Positions 1 to 7,093 of a stretch of 9,306 bases of DNA are shown piece after piece (position 1 is the first letter of the stretch; every line of letters starts with the position of its first letter). Under the pieces are notes generated by a model. The model saw nothing but the letters and a program-made list of their open reading frames with translations, searched no databases and was not told the origin of the DNA. This DNA is from Gammaproteobacteria bacterium. GTDB lineage: Bacteria; Pseudomonadota; Gammaproteobacteria; SZUA-229. The stretch covers positions 1 to 9,306 of the forward strand of contig JACPVK010000272.1 in assembly GCA_016191795.1 (NCBI GenBank), in the 5' to 3' direction. The translations under genes were made by a program, and so were the position numbers.

Positions 1-720
1 ACAATAAGCTCCAAGGCATCTGAAGCTGCCAATTTTGGCTTGTTCATCGGCAGCTACGAAAACATGCAACGTGTATCCATGCGTATTCGTGAAGAAGCCA
101 TACGTCGGGGCGTTAAACGTATTGTGTATGGTGAATGTGGCCACGCCTGGCGCGTGGGTTACAGCGTTTTGAATACCCTCGCCGGTCCATTTGATTTGCT
201 GGATCAGAGTTATCCGATTCCTCAGCATATTTGTGAATTCACCAAAGATGCACTGGAAAAAGGTTTATTGAACATCGACAAGTCCGCGAATGATGACAAG
301 GTATTAACCTTCCATGATTCCTGTAACGTTGCTCGTGCTTCCGGCATGGGTAATTACCCGGGCGGTCAGTTTGATATACCGCGCTTTGTTATCAAATCAG
401 TCTGTAACAACTTTGTTGATATGGAAGCCGACACCATCCATGACGCCACCTTCTGTTGTGGCGGCGGTGGCGGTCTGTTAACGGACGATTTGATGGAAAT
501 TCGTGTGAAAGGCATTTTGCCGCGCGCAACCGCTTTAAATAATGTTGTAAAAGATAATGGCGTTACACACATGGCAGCTATCTGTGCCATTTGTAAGAGC
601 CAGTTCACCAAGGTGCTGCCGTATTACGGTTTCACCATGGATCAGATTGTTAGTGTTCACCAACTTGTCAGCAACGCCATCGTTCTGGAAAAACCGGAAA
701 CCGAAGGCGAGGCCGAATAG
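1..720 (+). CDS. dsrK: DsrK, HdrD-like Fe-S subunit of DsrMKJOP (3' part only)
   Basis: The reading frame is open from base 1, so the gene enters from the left edge and the last 239 codons are visible; the TTG at 40 is internal, not a start. DsrK is the cytoplasmic catalytic-type subunit of the DsrMKJOP membrane complex and resembles HdrD of heterodisulfide reductase. It is thought to exchange electrons with thiol/disulfide substrates such as the persulfurated carrier DsrC. The visible part contains a CCG domain: Cys in HDSC (bases about 316-327), a CC pair followed by a glycine run (about 454-477), and CAIC (about 583-594). This is the C-CC-CxxC pattern for a noncubane [4Fe-4S] cluster. An earlier ECGHA segment (about 133-147) is what remains in view of the first, altered CCG repeat. 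The N-terminal ferredoxin-type part lies outside the window. dsrL follows after 66 bp. Identity rests on motifs plus gene order and is strong. Confidence 0.95.
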   Translation, partial: TISSKASEAANFGLFIGSYENMQRVSMRIREEAIRRGVKRIVYGECGHAWRVGYSVLNTLAGPFDLLDQSYPIPQHICEFTKDALEKGLLNIDKSANDDKVLTFHDSCNVARASGMGNYPGGQFDIPRFVIKSVCNNFVDMEADTIHDATFCCGGGGGLLTDDLMEIRVKGILPRATALNNVVKDNGVTHMAAICAICKSQFTKVLPYYGFTMDQIVSVHQLVSNAIVLEKPETEGEAE

Positions 721-786
721 AACGAAACATTGAAACAATACCCTTAAACGTAGAATTAACCAGCAGTTATTAACAGGAGCACAGGC

Positions 787-2751
787 ATGACAACCTCCCG
801 TGAAGCAAATCCAAATTTGACTTTCCGTCGTTTCGAAGACGGCGATCACGAATGGCACAGTATGCACGACAAGATTTTCAAAGAGGACACTTCTCATAAG
901 TGCCCTACTTACGTGCATCGCACTCCACCCTGCCAGGGTAGCTGCCCGTCTGGTGAAGATATTCGTGGATGGCTCGACATTATGCGCGGCATTGAAAAGC
1001 CACCAGCAGGCGTAACCAAGGAAGAATACGCATTCCGTCGTTCTACCACTGCCAATCCGTTCCCGGCGATGATGGGTCGTGTTTGCCCGGCGCCTTGCCA
1101 GACAGGTTGTAACCGTAACAAGGTTGATGACTTTGTCGGTATTAACTCGGTTGAACAGTACATTGGTGACAGCGCGTTTGATGGCAAATTCAAATTCGTT
1201 GACGTGCCTGCACTGGGTAACAAAAAAGTTGCCATCATTGGTGGCGGCCCTGCCGGTATGTCGGCTGCTTACCATTTACGTAAAATGGGTATTGCCAGCA
1301 CCATTTTTGAAGAACGTCCTGAACTGGGCGGCATGATGCGTTACGGCATCCCTGGCTATCGTCTGCCACGTGAACGTCTGGAACATGAAAATAACCGTAT
1401 TCTGGAAATGGGTGGCATTACTACCAAAATGAATACGCGCGTTGGTAAAGATGTCGCTGTTGCCGACCTCGAAAAACAATTTGATGCCGTACTCTGGGCT
1501 ATCGGTTGCTGGAATGGCCGTTCATTGCCTTTGAAAGATTTCGACACCACACCTAACTGCGTTAGCGCTGTTAAGTTCCTCGAAAAATTCAACAAGGGTG
1601 AAATGCAATACACCGGCAAGAAGATTGTCTGCGTGGGCGGTGGTGATACCTCTATCGACGTAGTCTCTGTATCACGCCGTATTGGTACCCTGAAAAATCT
1701 TACCGAAAAACCTGAAGATGTTGTGAATGGCAAAATCAAACACAGCAACATCAAGATGGCAGATAAAGAGCCTTGCCAGAGCGTTGTATTAACCGCCCTG
1801 TTCAAACGCGAAAACATGACCGCTGCACAACACGAAGTGAACGACGCGCTGGTAGAAGGCGTGAAGATCATGAATGAAGTGATGCCGGTTGAAATCATTA
1901 AAGATGCCAGCGGTCGCGCCACCGCCCTGAAACTGGTTGACTGCAAGTTCGAAAAGAACATGCCTGTTGCCATTGAAGGCGGCAAGGAATACATCGTTGA
2001 AGCTGACCTGATCGTATCTGCCATTGGTCAGTACGGTGATCTGGCCGGTAACGAAACTTTTGATAATGGTCGCGCACTGATTAATTCTGATAGTTACTAT
2101 CAGGTGCCTGGAAAACCCGGTCACTTCGTATGCGGCGACATCGTACGTCCGCATTTGTTAACCACAGCGATTGGTCAGGGTTCCGTTGTGGCTCAAACCA
2201 TCAAGAGCTATGTTGAACAGGCAGAAATGAAAAAACGTCCAAAAGTTGACGTACATCACTTCAACCTGCTGGGCAAATTGAATGAAGCCAAGCTGGCTCC
2301 AGAGAGCTTTGCTGACAAAAAATTTGAAGAAGACCAGCAACGTGGCACCGACAAAAAGAAATTTGCCGTGCATAACTACGATGACCGTTCACAACAGGAA
2401 ATTATCGGCACCGACAAAATGTTTCTGGGTCACTTCGAGTTTGTTGCACGTAATCTGCGTGATGAAGACGTACCAACTTCTGCACAGGTTCTGGGCCACT
2501 TCCACGAGCGTCAGATTGGCTTGAAAGCCGAACAGGCAACTCAGGAAGCCGAACGTTGCATGAGCTGCGGCCTGTGCTTCGAGTGCGATAACTGCGTTAT
2601 CTTCTGCCCGCAAACAGCTGTTTACAAGGTGAAGAAAAACGAAAGCACCACAGGCCGTTACGTAGCTACCGATTACAGCAAATGTATCGGCTGCCATATC
2701 TGTGCCGACGTATGCCCTACCGGCTACATCGACATGGGCATGGGTGAATAA
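787..2751 (+). CDS. dsrL: DsrL, NAD(P)H:acceptor oxidoreductase of the Dsr pathway
   Basis: A 654-residue cytoplasmic iron-sulfur flavoprotein related to the small subunit of glutamate synthase (GltD) and to NfnL. In sulfur oxidisers it takes electrons from DsrAB as sulfur is oxidised to sulfite and passes them to NAD+. Domains in order: an N-terminal Fe-S region with Cys39, 49, 53, 100, 104 and 108; an FAD-binding GGGPAG at 152-157, followed by a GltD-type loop (GIPGYRLPRE, 187-196); an NAD(P)-binding GGGDTSID at 284-291 with SRR at 296-298; the closing FAD motif (CGDIVRP, 449-455); a linker of about 110 residues (480-590); and a C-terminal ferredoxin with Cys591/594/597/600/603/607 and Cys633/636/639/643. 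Length matches the A. vinosum type. The start is set by AGGAG at 775-779, 7 bp before ATG. DsrL is typical of dsr clusters working in the oxidative direction, though some reductive lineages also carry a version. Confidence 0.97.
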   Translation: MTTSREANPNLTFRRFEDGDHEWHSMHDKIFKEDTSHKCPTYVHRTPPCQGSCPSGEDIRGWLDIMRGIEKPPAGVTKEEYAFRRSTTANPFPAMMGRVCPAPCQTGCNRNKVDDFVGINSVEQYIGDSAFDGKFKFVDVPALGNKKVAIIGGGPAGMSAAYHLRKMGIASTIFEERPELGGMMRYGIPGYRLPRERLEHENNRILEMGGITTKMNTRVGKDVAVADLEKQFDAVLWAIGCWNGRSLPLKDFDTTPNCVSAVKFLEKFNKGEMQYTGKKIVCVGGGDTSIDVVSVSRRIGTLKNLTEKPEDVVNGKIKHSNIKMADKEPCQSVVLTALFKRENMTAAQHEVNDALVEGVKIMNEVMPVEIIKDASGRATALKLVDCKFEKNMPVAIEGGKEYIVEADLIVSAIGQYGDLAGNETFDNGRALINSDSYYQVPGKPGHFVCGDIVRPHLLTTAIGQGSVVAQTIKSYVEQAEMKKRPKVDVHHFNLLGKLNEAKLAPESFADKKFEEDQQRGTDKKKFAVHNYDDRSQQEIIGTDKMFLGHFEFVARNLRDEDVPTSAQVLGHFHERQIGLKAEQATQEAERCMSCGLCFECDNCVIFCPQTAVYKVKKNESTTGRYVATDYSKCIGCHICADVCPTGYIDMGMGE

Positions 2752-2781
2752 TTGAGTACCAACATTCCTGAATGATACGCA

Positions 2782-2801
2782 TGGCTTCAGGGACGAAGCC
2801 A
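2782..2801 (+). other. Intercistronic hairpin between dsrL and dsrJ
   Basis: A perfect 7-bp inverted repeat, TGGCTTC (2782-2788) and GAAGCCA (2795-2801), with a 6-base AGGGAC loop. It sits in the 80-bp gap between the dsrL stop and the dsrJ start. No U-tract follows, so it is not a canonical intrinsic terminator. An mRNA stability or processing element between a cytoplasmic and an exported product is plausible but is inference; it may also be a chance hairpin. Confidence 0.45.
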
Positions 2802-2821
2802 GCGAAACAAACAGGAAATAC

Positions 2822-2826
2822 GGAGA
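2822..2826 (+). promoter_or_regulatory. Ribosome binding site that sets the dsrJ start
   Basis: GGAGA lies 5 bp upstream of the ATG at 2832. The in-frame ATG at 2772 has no such site and would add 20 residues, encoded across the hairpin, ahead of the signal sequence. This favours 2832 as the dsrJ start. Confidence 0.75.
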
Positions 2827-2831
2827 CAGTA

Positions 2832-3320
2832 ATGCTGCAGTTGCAACAACTCATGCATAAAACCTTGATTGGTGTTATCGGTGTCATCGCCCTGTCTTTT
2901 GGCAGTGTAGCCATGGCGGAACTTGATGCACTGGATGGCGTTGCCAAACCCAAAGGCGACAAATGCTCTATTCCTGGTGAAGAATCTGAAATCAGAGCCC
3001 ATCATTTCCAGTACATTCTGCATCAGCGCGATAAAACCATGCACCAGGGTGTGCGCACCAAAGATTCCAGTCTGAAGGAATGCATTAACTGCCACGTGCC
3101 GGAAAACACCAGCGTACGATTTGGCGACGACAAACATTTTTGCAGCGCCTGCCATAAACAGGCCGGTGTCACAATAGATTGTTTCCAGTGTCATGCTGAT
3201 CGTCCGGGCCAGATCCCCGGGATTCATAAACAGGCCATGGCCGAACTCGAGACCAAACTGAATGCTGAAGTCACAGCCACACCCGGCACTGAACCCTCAG
3301 TAACAGGAGCGGCACAATGA
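2832..3320 (+). CDS. dsrJ: DsrJ, periplasmic triheme cytochrome c
   Basis: A 162-residue triheme cytochrome c of the DsrMKJOP complex, facing the periplasm. The N-terminus is a Sec-type signal or anchor: a hydrophobic run at about 11-28 ending AMA before Glu30. In A. vinosum DsrJ this segment is reported to stay uncleaved as a membrane anchor. Three CxxCH heme sites are at 84-88, 104-108 and 117-121. Cys45, after the signal region in KGDKCSIP, matches in position the conserved cysteine (Cys46 in A. vinosum) proposed as an unusual His/Cys axial heme ligand. Met70 and several histidines (57, 58, 64, 71, 102, 132) are possible other distal ligands. The tail after about 135 is low in complexity. 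The start at 2832 is chosen for its GGAGA site and a sensible signal sequence. The stop overlaps the dsrO start by 4 bp (ATGA), so the two are translationally coupled. Confidence 0.95.
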   Translation: MLQLQQLMHKTLIGVIGVIALSFGSVAMAELDALDGVAKPKGDKCSIPGEESEIRAHHFQYILHQRDKTMHQGVRTKDSSLKECINCHVPENTSVRFGDDKHFCSACHKQAGVTIDCFQCHADRPGQIPGIHKQAMAELETKLNAEVTATPGTEPSVTGAAQ

Positions 3321-4060
3321 AAGAAATAACAGTCAATATCTCGCGTCGTCATTTTTTTGAAAAATCCGCTACGGCGGTTGCCGGCCTGAGTATTGCGCCC
3401 GGTGTATTTCTCACCCAGGTAGCCCAGGCCAAACCCGCTGAACAGGCAGTCACGGCTGACAAACGCTGGGGCATGCTGATCGATACCGGCAAATGCGCCA
3501 GCGGATGCACCTCATGCGTTGATGCCTGCCATGAAGAAAATGGCGTCACGTCACATGGTCGTCCGGAAACCGATGCGCAATGGATACGTAAGGTTAAATT
3601 GCGTGACAAGGCGACCAATCATGTGATTTCACTGCCCATGATGTGCCAGCACTGCGAAACCGCACCCTGTGTGGACGTGTGCCCTACCGGCGCATCCTTC
3701 AAGCGTGTAGACGGTATCGTTCTGGTGGATAAACACATTTGTATCGGCTGCCGTTATTGCATGATGGCCTGCCCCTACAAGGCACGTTCATTCATACACG
3801 AAACCATTACCGATCAGGTTGAATATGCACCGCGTGGAAAAGGCACAGTCGAGTCCTGCACCATGTGTGTACAGCGTGTTGATGTCGGCGGCACACCTGC
3901 CTGCGTTGAAGCCTGTAACAAAGCGGAACACGGCGCCATGATTTTTGGTGATCTGAAAGATCCCAACAGTGCTATTTCTCAGGAATTGGAAAAACACGGC
4001 GGCAAGCAAATTCGCGCCGACCTCAAACTTAACACCGGTGTTCGTTACCAGGGCATCTGA
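3317..4060 (+). CDS. dsrO: DsrO, Tat-exported four-cluster ferredoxin subunit
   Basis: A 247-residue periplasmic iron-sulfur protein that relays electrons between the DsrJ hemes and the membrane subunit DsrP. A twin-arginine signal, SRRHFF at 9-14, leads a hydrophobic segment ending QAKP at about 37-40, so the protein is folded before export. Sixteen cysteines form four [4Fe-4S] sets: 60/64/67/71, 110/113/118/122, 142/145/148/152 and 181/184/196/200. This is the NrfC/DmsB/PsrB-like arrangement with all four sets complete. The start codon overlaps the dsrJ stop, with AGGAG at 3305-3309, 7 bp upstream. dsrP follows after 20 bp. Assignment is secure from the Tat signal, the ferredoxin layout and the flanking dsrJ and dsrP. 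Confidence 0.96.
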   Translation: MKEITVNISRRHFFEKSATAVAGLSIAPGVFLTQVAQAKPAEQAVTADKRWGMLIDTGKCASGCTSCVDACHEENGVTSHGRPETDAQWIRKVKLRDKATNHVISLPMMCQHCETAPCVDVCPTGASFKRVDGIVLVDKHICIGCRYCMMACPYKARSFIHETITDQVEYAPRGKGTVESCTMCVQRVDVGGTPACVEACNKAEHGAMIFGDLKDPNSAISQELEKHGGKQIRADLKLNTGVRYQGI

Positions 4061-4080
4061 TCAAGGTCAAACATACCGTC

Positions 4081-5310
4081 ATGAAAACCATACGTTTGAA
4101 AGAAATCGAAGGTAACAGCGTAGGCTATCTTGGATTACTGGCATTGCTGGGCGCTTTTGTCCTGGCAGGCCTGGGTTCAGCTTATTACATGGAACACCAC
4201 GGTCACTGGGTGACCGGCATGAATAACCAGATCGTCTGGGGCCTGCCGCATGTGTTTGCCGTGTTTCTGATTGTTGCCGCCTCCGGCGCCCTGAACATTG
4301 CATCCATCTCATCCGTCTTCGACAAAAAATTCTACAAACCGCTGGCACCTTTATCCGCCATGCTGTCACTGGCCCTGCTGATTGGCGGCCTGATGATACT
4401 GGTACTCGATCTGGGCCATCCGGATCGACTGATTGTCGCCATGACTTACTACAACTTCAAATCCATATTTGCCTGGAACATGATTTTGTATAACGGTTTC
4501 TTCCTGTTCACCGGTGTCTACCTGTGGTTCATGCTGGATCGCAACATGAAGGGCTACACCAAGTATGCCGGTTTCGCCGCCTTTATCTGGCGATTGATAC
4601 TCACCACCGGTACTGGTGCCATTTTCGGTTTCATCGTGGCACGCACCGGTTACAACATGGCGATGCTGGCACCGATGTTCATCATCATGTCGTTTGCATT
4701 TGGTCTGGCCATTTACATACTGGTATTAATGGCCGCCTATAAATGGACCGACCGGGTACTGGGTGATGCCGTGATTGTGAAACTGCGCAAACTGCTCGGC
4801 GTATTTGTCGCCGCCGTGTTGTATTTCGTTGTGGTTTACCACCTTACCAATCTGTACATGACCAACCATCACGATTACGAAGCATTTATTCTGCTCGGTA
4901 CAGATGGTGGCGAAAATTATTCCAGAATGTTCTGGATCGGCCAGATTGCGCTTGGCAGCCTGATTCCACTGGCACTGATATTTGCACCCGGCGCCAGCAA
5001 ATGCCGCATGACTTTATCTGCCGCCAGCATACTGGTGATACTCGGTGGTCTGGCGCAGATGTACACCCTGATTATTGGTGGCCAGGCCTTCCCGCTGGAA
5101 ATTTTCCCGGGCATGGAAGTACTGGAAACCACCTTCTTTGATGGTGTCACCGCACAATATATGCCTACCCTGGCCGAAACCATGCTGGGTCTGAGTGGTA
5201 TTGCGGTTGCCCTGATCATTGTGGCGCTGAGTGTCAAGGTGCTCAACTTGTTACCCGAAACACTGGATGACACCACCGTTGATCCGCACCACAAGGCTGA
5301 CCAAGCTTAA
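4081..5310 (+). CDS. dsrP: DsrP, NrfD-family integral membrane subunit
   Basis: A 409-residue NrfD/PsrC-type membrane protein, the quinone-interacting partner of DsrO in DsrMKJOP. About ten hydrophobic helices can be read, near residues 16-37, 54-78, 88-110, 127-150, 163-188, 196-219, 238-257, 286-302, 311-333 and 364-388. This agrees with the ten-helix topology of the family. Polar residues between helices, for example DLGHPDR at 110-116, fit the family. There is no close Shine-Dalgarno: the nearest AAGG is at 4063-4066, 14 bp before ATG. Translation probably relies on coupling to dsrO, which ends 20 bp upstream. A terminator hairpin begins 30 bp after the stop. The role in quinone or quinol exchange is known for the family; the direction of electron flow cannot be read here. 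Confidence 0.95.
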   Translation: MKTIRLKEIEGNSVGYLGLLALLGAFVLAGLGSAYYMEHHGHWVTGMNNQIVWGLPHVFAVFLIVAASGALNIASISSVFDKKFYKPLAPLSAMLSLALLIGGLMILVLDLGHPDRLIVAMTYYNFKSIFAWNMILYNGFFLFTGVYLWFMLDRNMKGYTKYAGFAAFIWRLILTTGTGAIFGFIVARTGYNMAMLAPMFIIMSFAFGLAIYILVLMAAYKWTDRVLGDAVIVKLRKLLGVFVAAVLYFVVVYHLTNLYMTNHHDYEAFILLGTDGGENYSRMFWIGQIALGSLIPLALIFAPGASKCRMTLSAASILVILGGLAQMYTLIIGGQAFPLEIFPGMEVLETTFFDGVTAQYMPTLAETMLGLSGIAVALIIVALSVKVLNLLPETLDDTTVDPHHKADQA

Positions 5311-5340
5311 GATCACTTACATGCTCAAGATTTACCACAT

Positions 5341-5370
5341 AACGGCCCGACAGGGCCGTTTGTATTTTTA
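5341..5370 (+). terminator. Intrinsic terminator between dsrP and dsrN
   Basis: A perfect GC-rich 8-bp stem, AACGGCCC (5341-5348) and GGGCCGTT (5353-5360), closed by a GACA tetraloop and followed by TGTATTTTTA. The stem strength and trailing T-run fit a Rho-independent terminator reading on the + strand. It lies 30 bp after dsrP and ends only 17 bp before the dsrN ATG. It could end the dsr mRNA at dsrP or act as a leaky terminator that lowers expression of the distal genes. Confidence 0.85.
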
Positions 5371-5387
5371 AGATCGGGACCCGCAAC

Positions 5388-6779
5388 ATGCCGCCCAGAA
5401 TACTCATCTCTGCCGCACATAAATCATCCGGCAAAACCACGATCAGCATCGGCCTGTGTGCCGCCCTGCATGAACGTGGCCTGCGAGTGCAGCCATTCAA
5501 AAAAGGTCCGGATTACATCGACCCGATGTGGCTGGGACGTGCCGCTGGCCGTCCCTGCCATAACCTCGATTTTTACACCATGCAGCGCGATGAAATCACC
5601 AGCCTGCTGGTACAACAATCCGCCACCGCCGATATCACCATCATCGAAGGTAACAAGGGCCTGTATGATGGTCTGGACCTGGATGGCAGCAACTCCAACG
5701 CCGCCCTCGCCAATCTGGTTCAGGCGCCGGTGGTACTGGTACTGGATGCGCGTGGCATGACGCGCGGTATCGCACCCTTGATTCTGGGTTACCAGGCTTT
5801 TGACAAAAACATACGCATTGCCGGTGTCATTCTCAATCAACTCGGCGGCAGCCGGCATGAGAAAAAATTACGCAGTGTGATTGAGCATTACACCGATGTG
5901 CAGGTTGTGGGCGCGGTTTATCATAACGACGCACTCTCCATCGAAGAACGCCACCTGGGCCTGATGCCCAGCAACGAAGATGACAGTGCCGACAAAAAGA
6001 TTGCTGCCATTCGTGATGTACTCAAACAACAACTCGATCTGGACAAGATAATTAACATCGCCAACTCGGCCGCGAAACTGAGCATCACACCCGAGCCAAC
6101 GTGCATTGCACACACCCGGGACGTACGCATTGCCGTGGCGCGTAATGATGCCTTTGGTTTCTATTATCCAGGTGATCTCACGGCACTGGAAAACGCCGGT
6201 GCCGAACTGATATTCATCGACACCATACGCGACCAGACTTTACCCGCGATAGATGGTTTATTTATCGGCGGCGGTTTTCCGGAAGCACGCATGGAACAAC
6301 TGGAAAAAAACACCGCTATGCGGCAGGCCATCAAATCCGCGATTGATAACGGTTTGCCAGCCTACGCCGAATGCGGCGGCCTGATGTATTTAAGCCGCAA
6401 CCTCAACTGGCATGGTGAAACCCGGCAAATGGCTGGCGTTATTGCCGCCGATACTGTCATGCACGAGCGACCACAGGGCCGCGGTTACATACGCATGCAG
6501 GAAACCGATGCGCATCCATGGAAACAGAAACCGTCGACAGCGCAAACAGAAATTGCCGGACACGAATTCCATTATTCCGGCCTGGTCAATCTTGATCCGG
6601 CCACCCGCTTCGCTTACCGTATAGTGCGCGGAACCGGAGTCGACGGACAAAATGACGGCATAGTGCACAACAACCTGCTGGCCTGTTATTCGCATCAGCG
6701 CGACACGCGCAATAATCACTGGGCGCAACGATTCGTTGCCTTCGTACGCCAACACAAGCAACAAAAGACCAAGGAGTAA
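5388..6779 (+). CDS. dsrN: DsrN, glutamine-dependent siroheme amidase (CobB/CbiA family)
   Basis: A 463-residue cytoplasmic enzyme of the cobyrinic acid a,c-diamide synthase family. In the dsr context it converts siroheme to siroamide, the cofactor form found in DsrAB of A. vinosum, using ATP and glutamine. The N-terminal synthetase domain has a P-loop-like AHKSSGKTT (10-18), KKGPDYIDP (38-46) and GLYDG (91-95). The C-terminal class I glutamine amidotransferase domain runs from about 245. It holds FIGGGFPE (292-299), the nucleophile Cys329 in AECGG, GHEFHYS (391-397) and a late histidine, His436, that probably completes the catalytic set. The start at 5388 has a modest GGGA site (5376-5379) lying between the terminator and the ATG. 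The stop is 3 bp from dsrR. A true cobalamin CobB is the alternative; the dsr neighbourhood argues for DsrN. Confidence 0.93.
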   Translation: MPPRILISAAHKSSGKTTISIGLCAALHERGLRVQPFKKGPDYIDPMWLGRAAGRPCHNLDFYTMQRDEITSLLVQQSATADITIIEGNKGLYDGLDLDGSNSNAALANLVQAPVVLVLDARGMTRGIAPLILGYQAFDKNIRIAGVILNQLGGSRHEKKLRSVIEHYTDVQVVGAVYHNDALSIEERHLGLMPSNEDDSADKKIAAIRDVLKQQLDLDKIINIANSAAKLSITPEPTCIAHTRDVRIAVARNDAFGFYYPGDLTALENAGAELIFIDTIRDQTLPAIDGLFIGGGFPEARMEQLEKNTAMRQAIKSAIDNGLPAYAECGGLMYLSRNLNWHGETRQMAGVIAADTVMHERPQGRGYIRMQETDAHPWKQKPSTAQTEIAGHEFHYSGLVNLDPATRFAYRIVRGTGVDGQNDGIVHNNLLACYSHQRDTRNNHWAQRFVAFVRQHKQQKTKE

Positions 6780-6782
6780 ACC

Positions 6783-7091
6783 ATGATCAAACTGACCAGC
6801 GACGCCGCCAGGCAAATTCGTATTGCCGCCAAGCAAAGCAACCTCGAAGGTCTGCCGTTACGCCTGGCCGGTACCAAAAATGCCGACGGCAGCATTCACT
6901 ACGGTATGGGCTTTGACGATAACAAGGAAGACGACACTACTTTTACCAGCGAAAATGTTGATCTGGTCGTCTCGTCTGCATCCATCGATCTACTCGATGG
7001 CATGACTGTGGATTTCGTGGAAATTGAACCGGGCAAACCGCAGTTTATTTTTATTAATCCCAAAGACAGCAACTACAAGCCGCCTCAATAA
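6783..7091 (+). CDS. dsrR: DsrR, cysteine-free IscA-like protein
   Basis: A 102-residue small cytoplasmic protein with the fold signature of A-type iron-sulfur scaffold proteins: an N-terminal ITL-like strand and helix, then LPLRLAG and a YGMGFDD segment. It contains no cysteine at all, so the three residues by which IscA binds iron or clusters are absent. That absence is the hallmark of DsrR. In A. vinosum, DsrR is needed for full sulfur oxidation and has been linked to post-transcriptional control of dsr expression. A clear AAGGAG (6771-6776) overlaps the end of dsrN and lies 6 bp before the ATG. The kinase gene begins 2 bp after the stop. The length is normal for the family. Confidence 0.92.
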   Translation: MIKLTSDAARQIRIAAKQSNLEGLPLRLAGTKNADGSIHYGMGFDDNKEDDTTFTSENVDLVVSSASIDLLDGMTVDFVEIEPGKPQFIFINPKDSNYKPPQ

Positions 7092-7093
7092 CA

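Noticed and set aside
739..745. A NarL-heptamer-like TACCCTT upstream of dsrL
   Set aside because: It is a single copy that breaks the TACYYMT consensus at the sixth base and has no paired site; chance is the simplest explanation.
535..1275. A 246-codon open frame on the minus strand across the dsrK-dsrL junction
   Set aside because: It lies antisense to clearly coding dsrK and dsrL, shows no recognisable domain, and its composition is what antisense of the coding strand gives.
1356..2024. A 222-codon minus-strand open frame inside dsrL
   Set aside because: It is fully antisense to the NAD(P)-binding half of DsrL, is Ser/Thr/Phe-rich with no domain, and is explained by codon bias of the real gene.
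2772..2831. An upstream ATG that would lengthen DsrJ by 20 residues
   Set aside because: It has no ribosome binding site, runs through the hairpin, and places polar residues before the signal sequence; the ATG at 2832 has GGAGA at a good distance.
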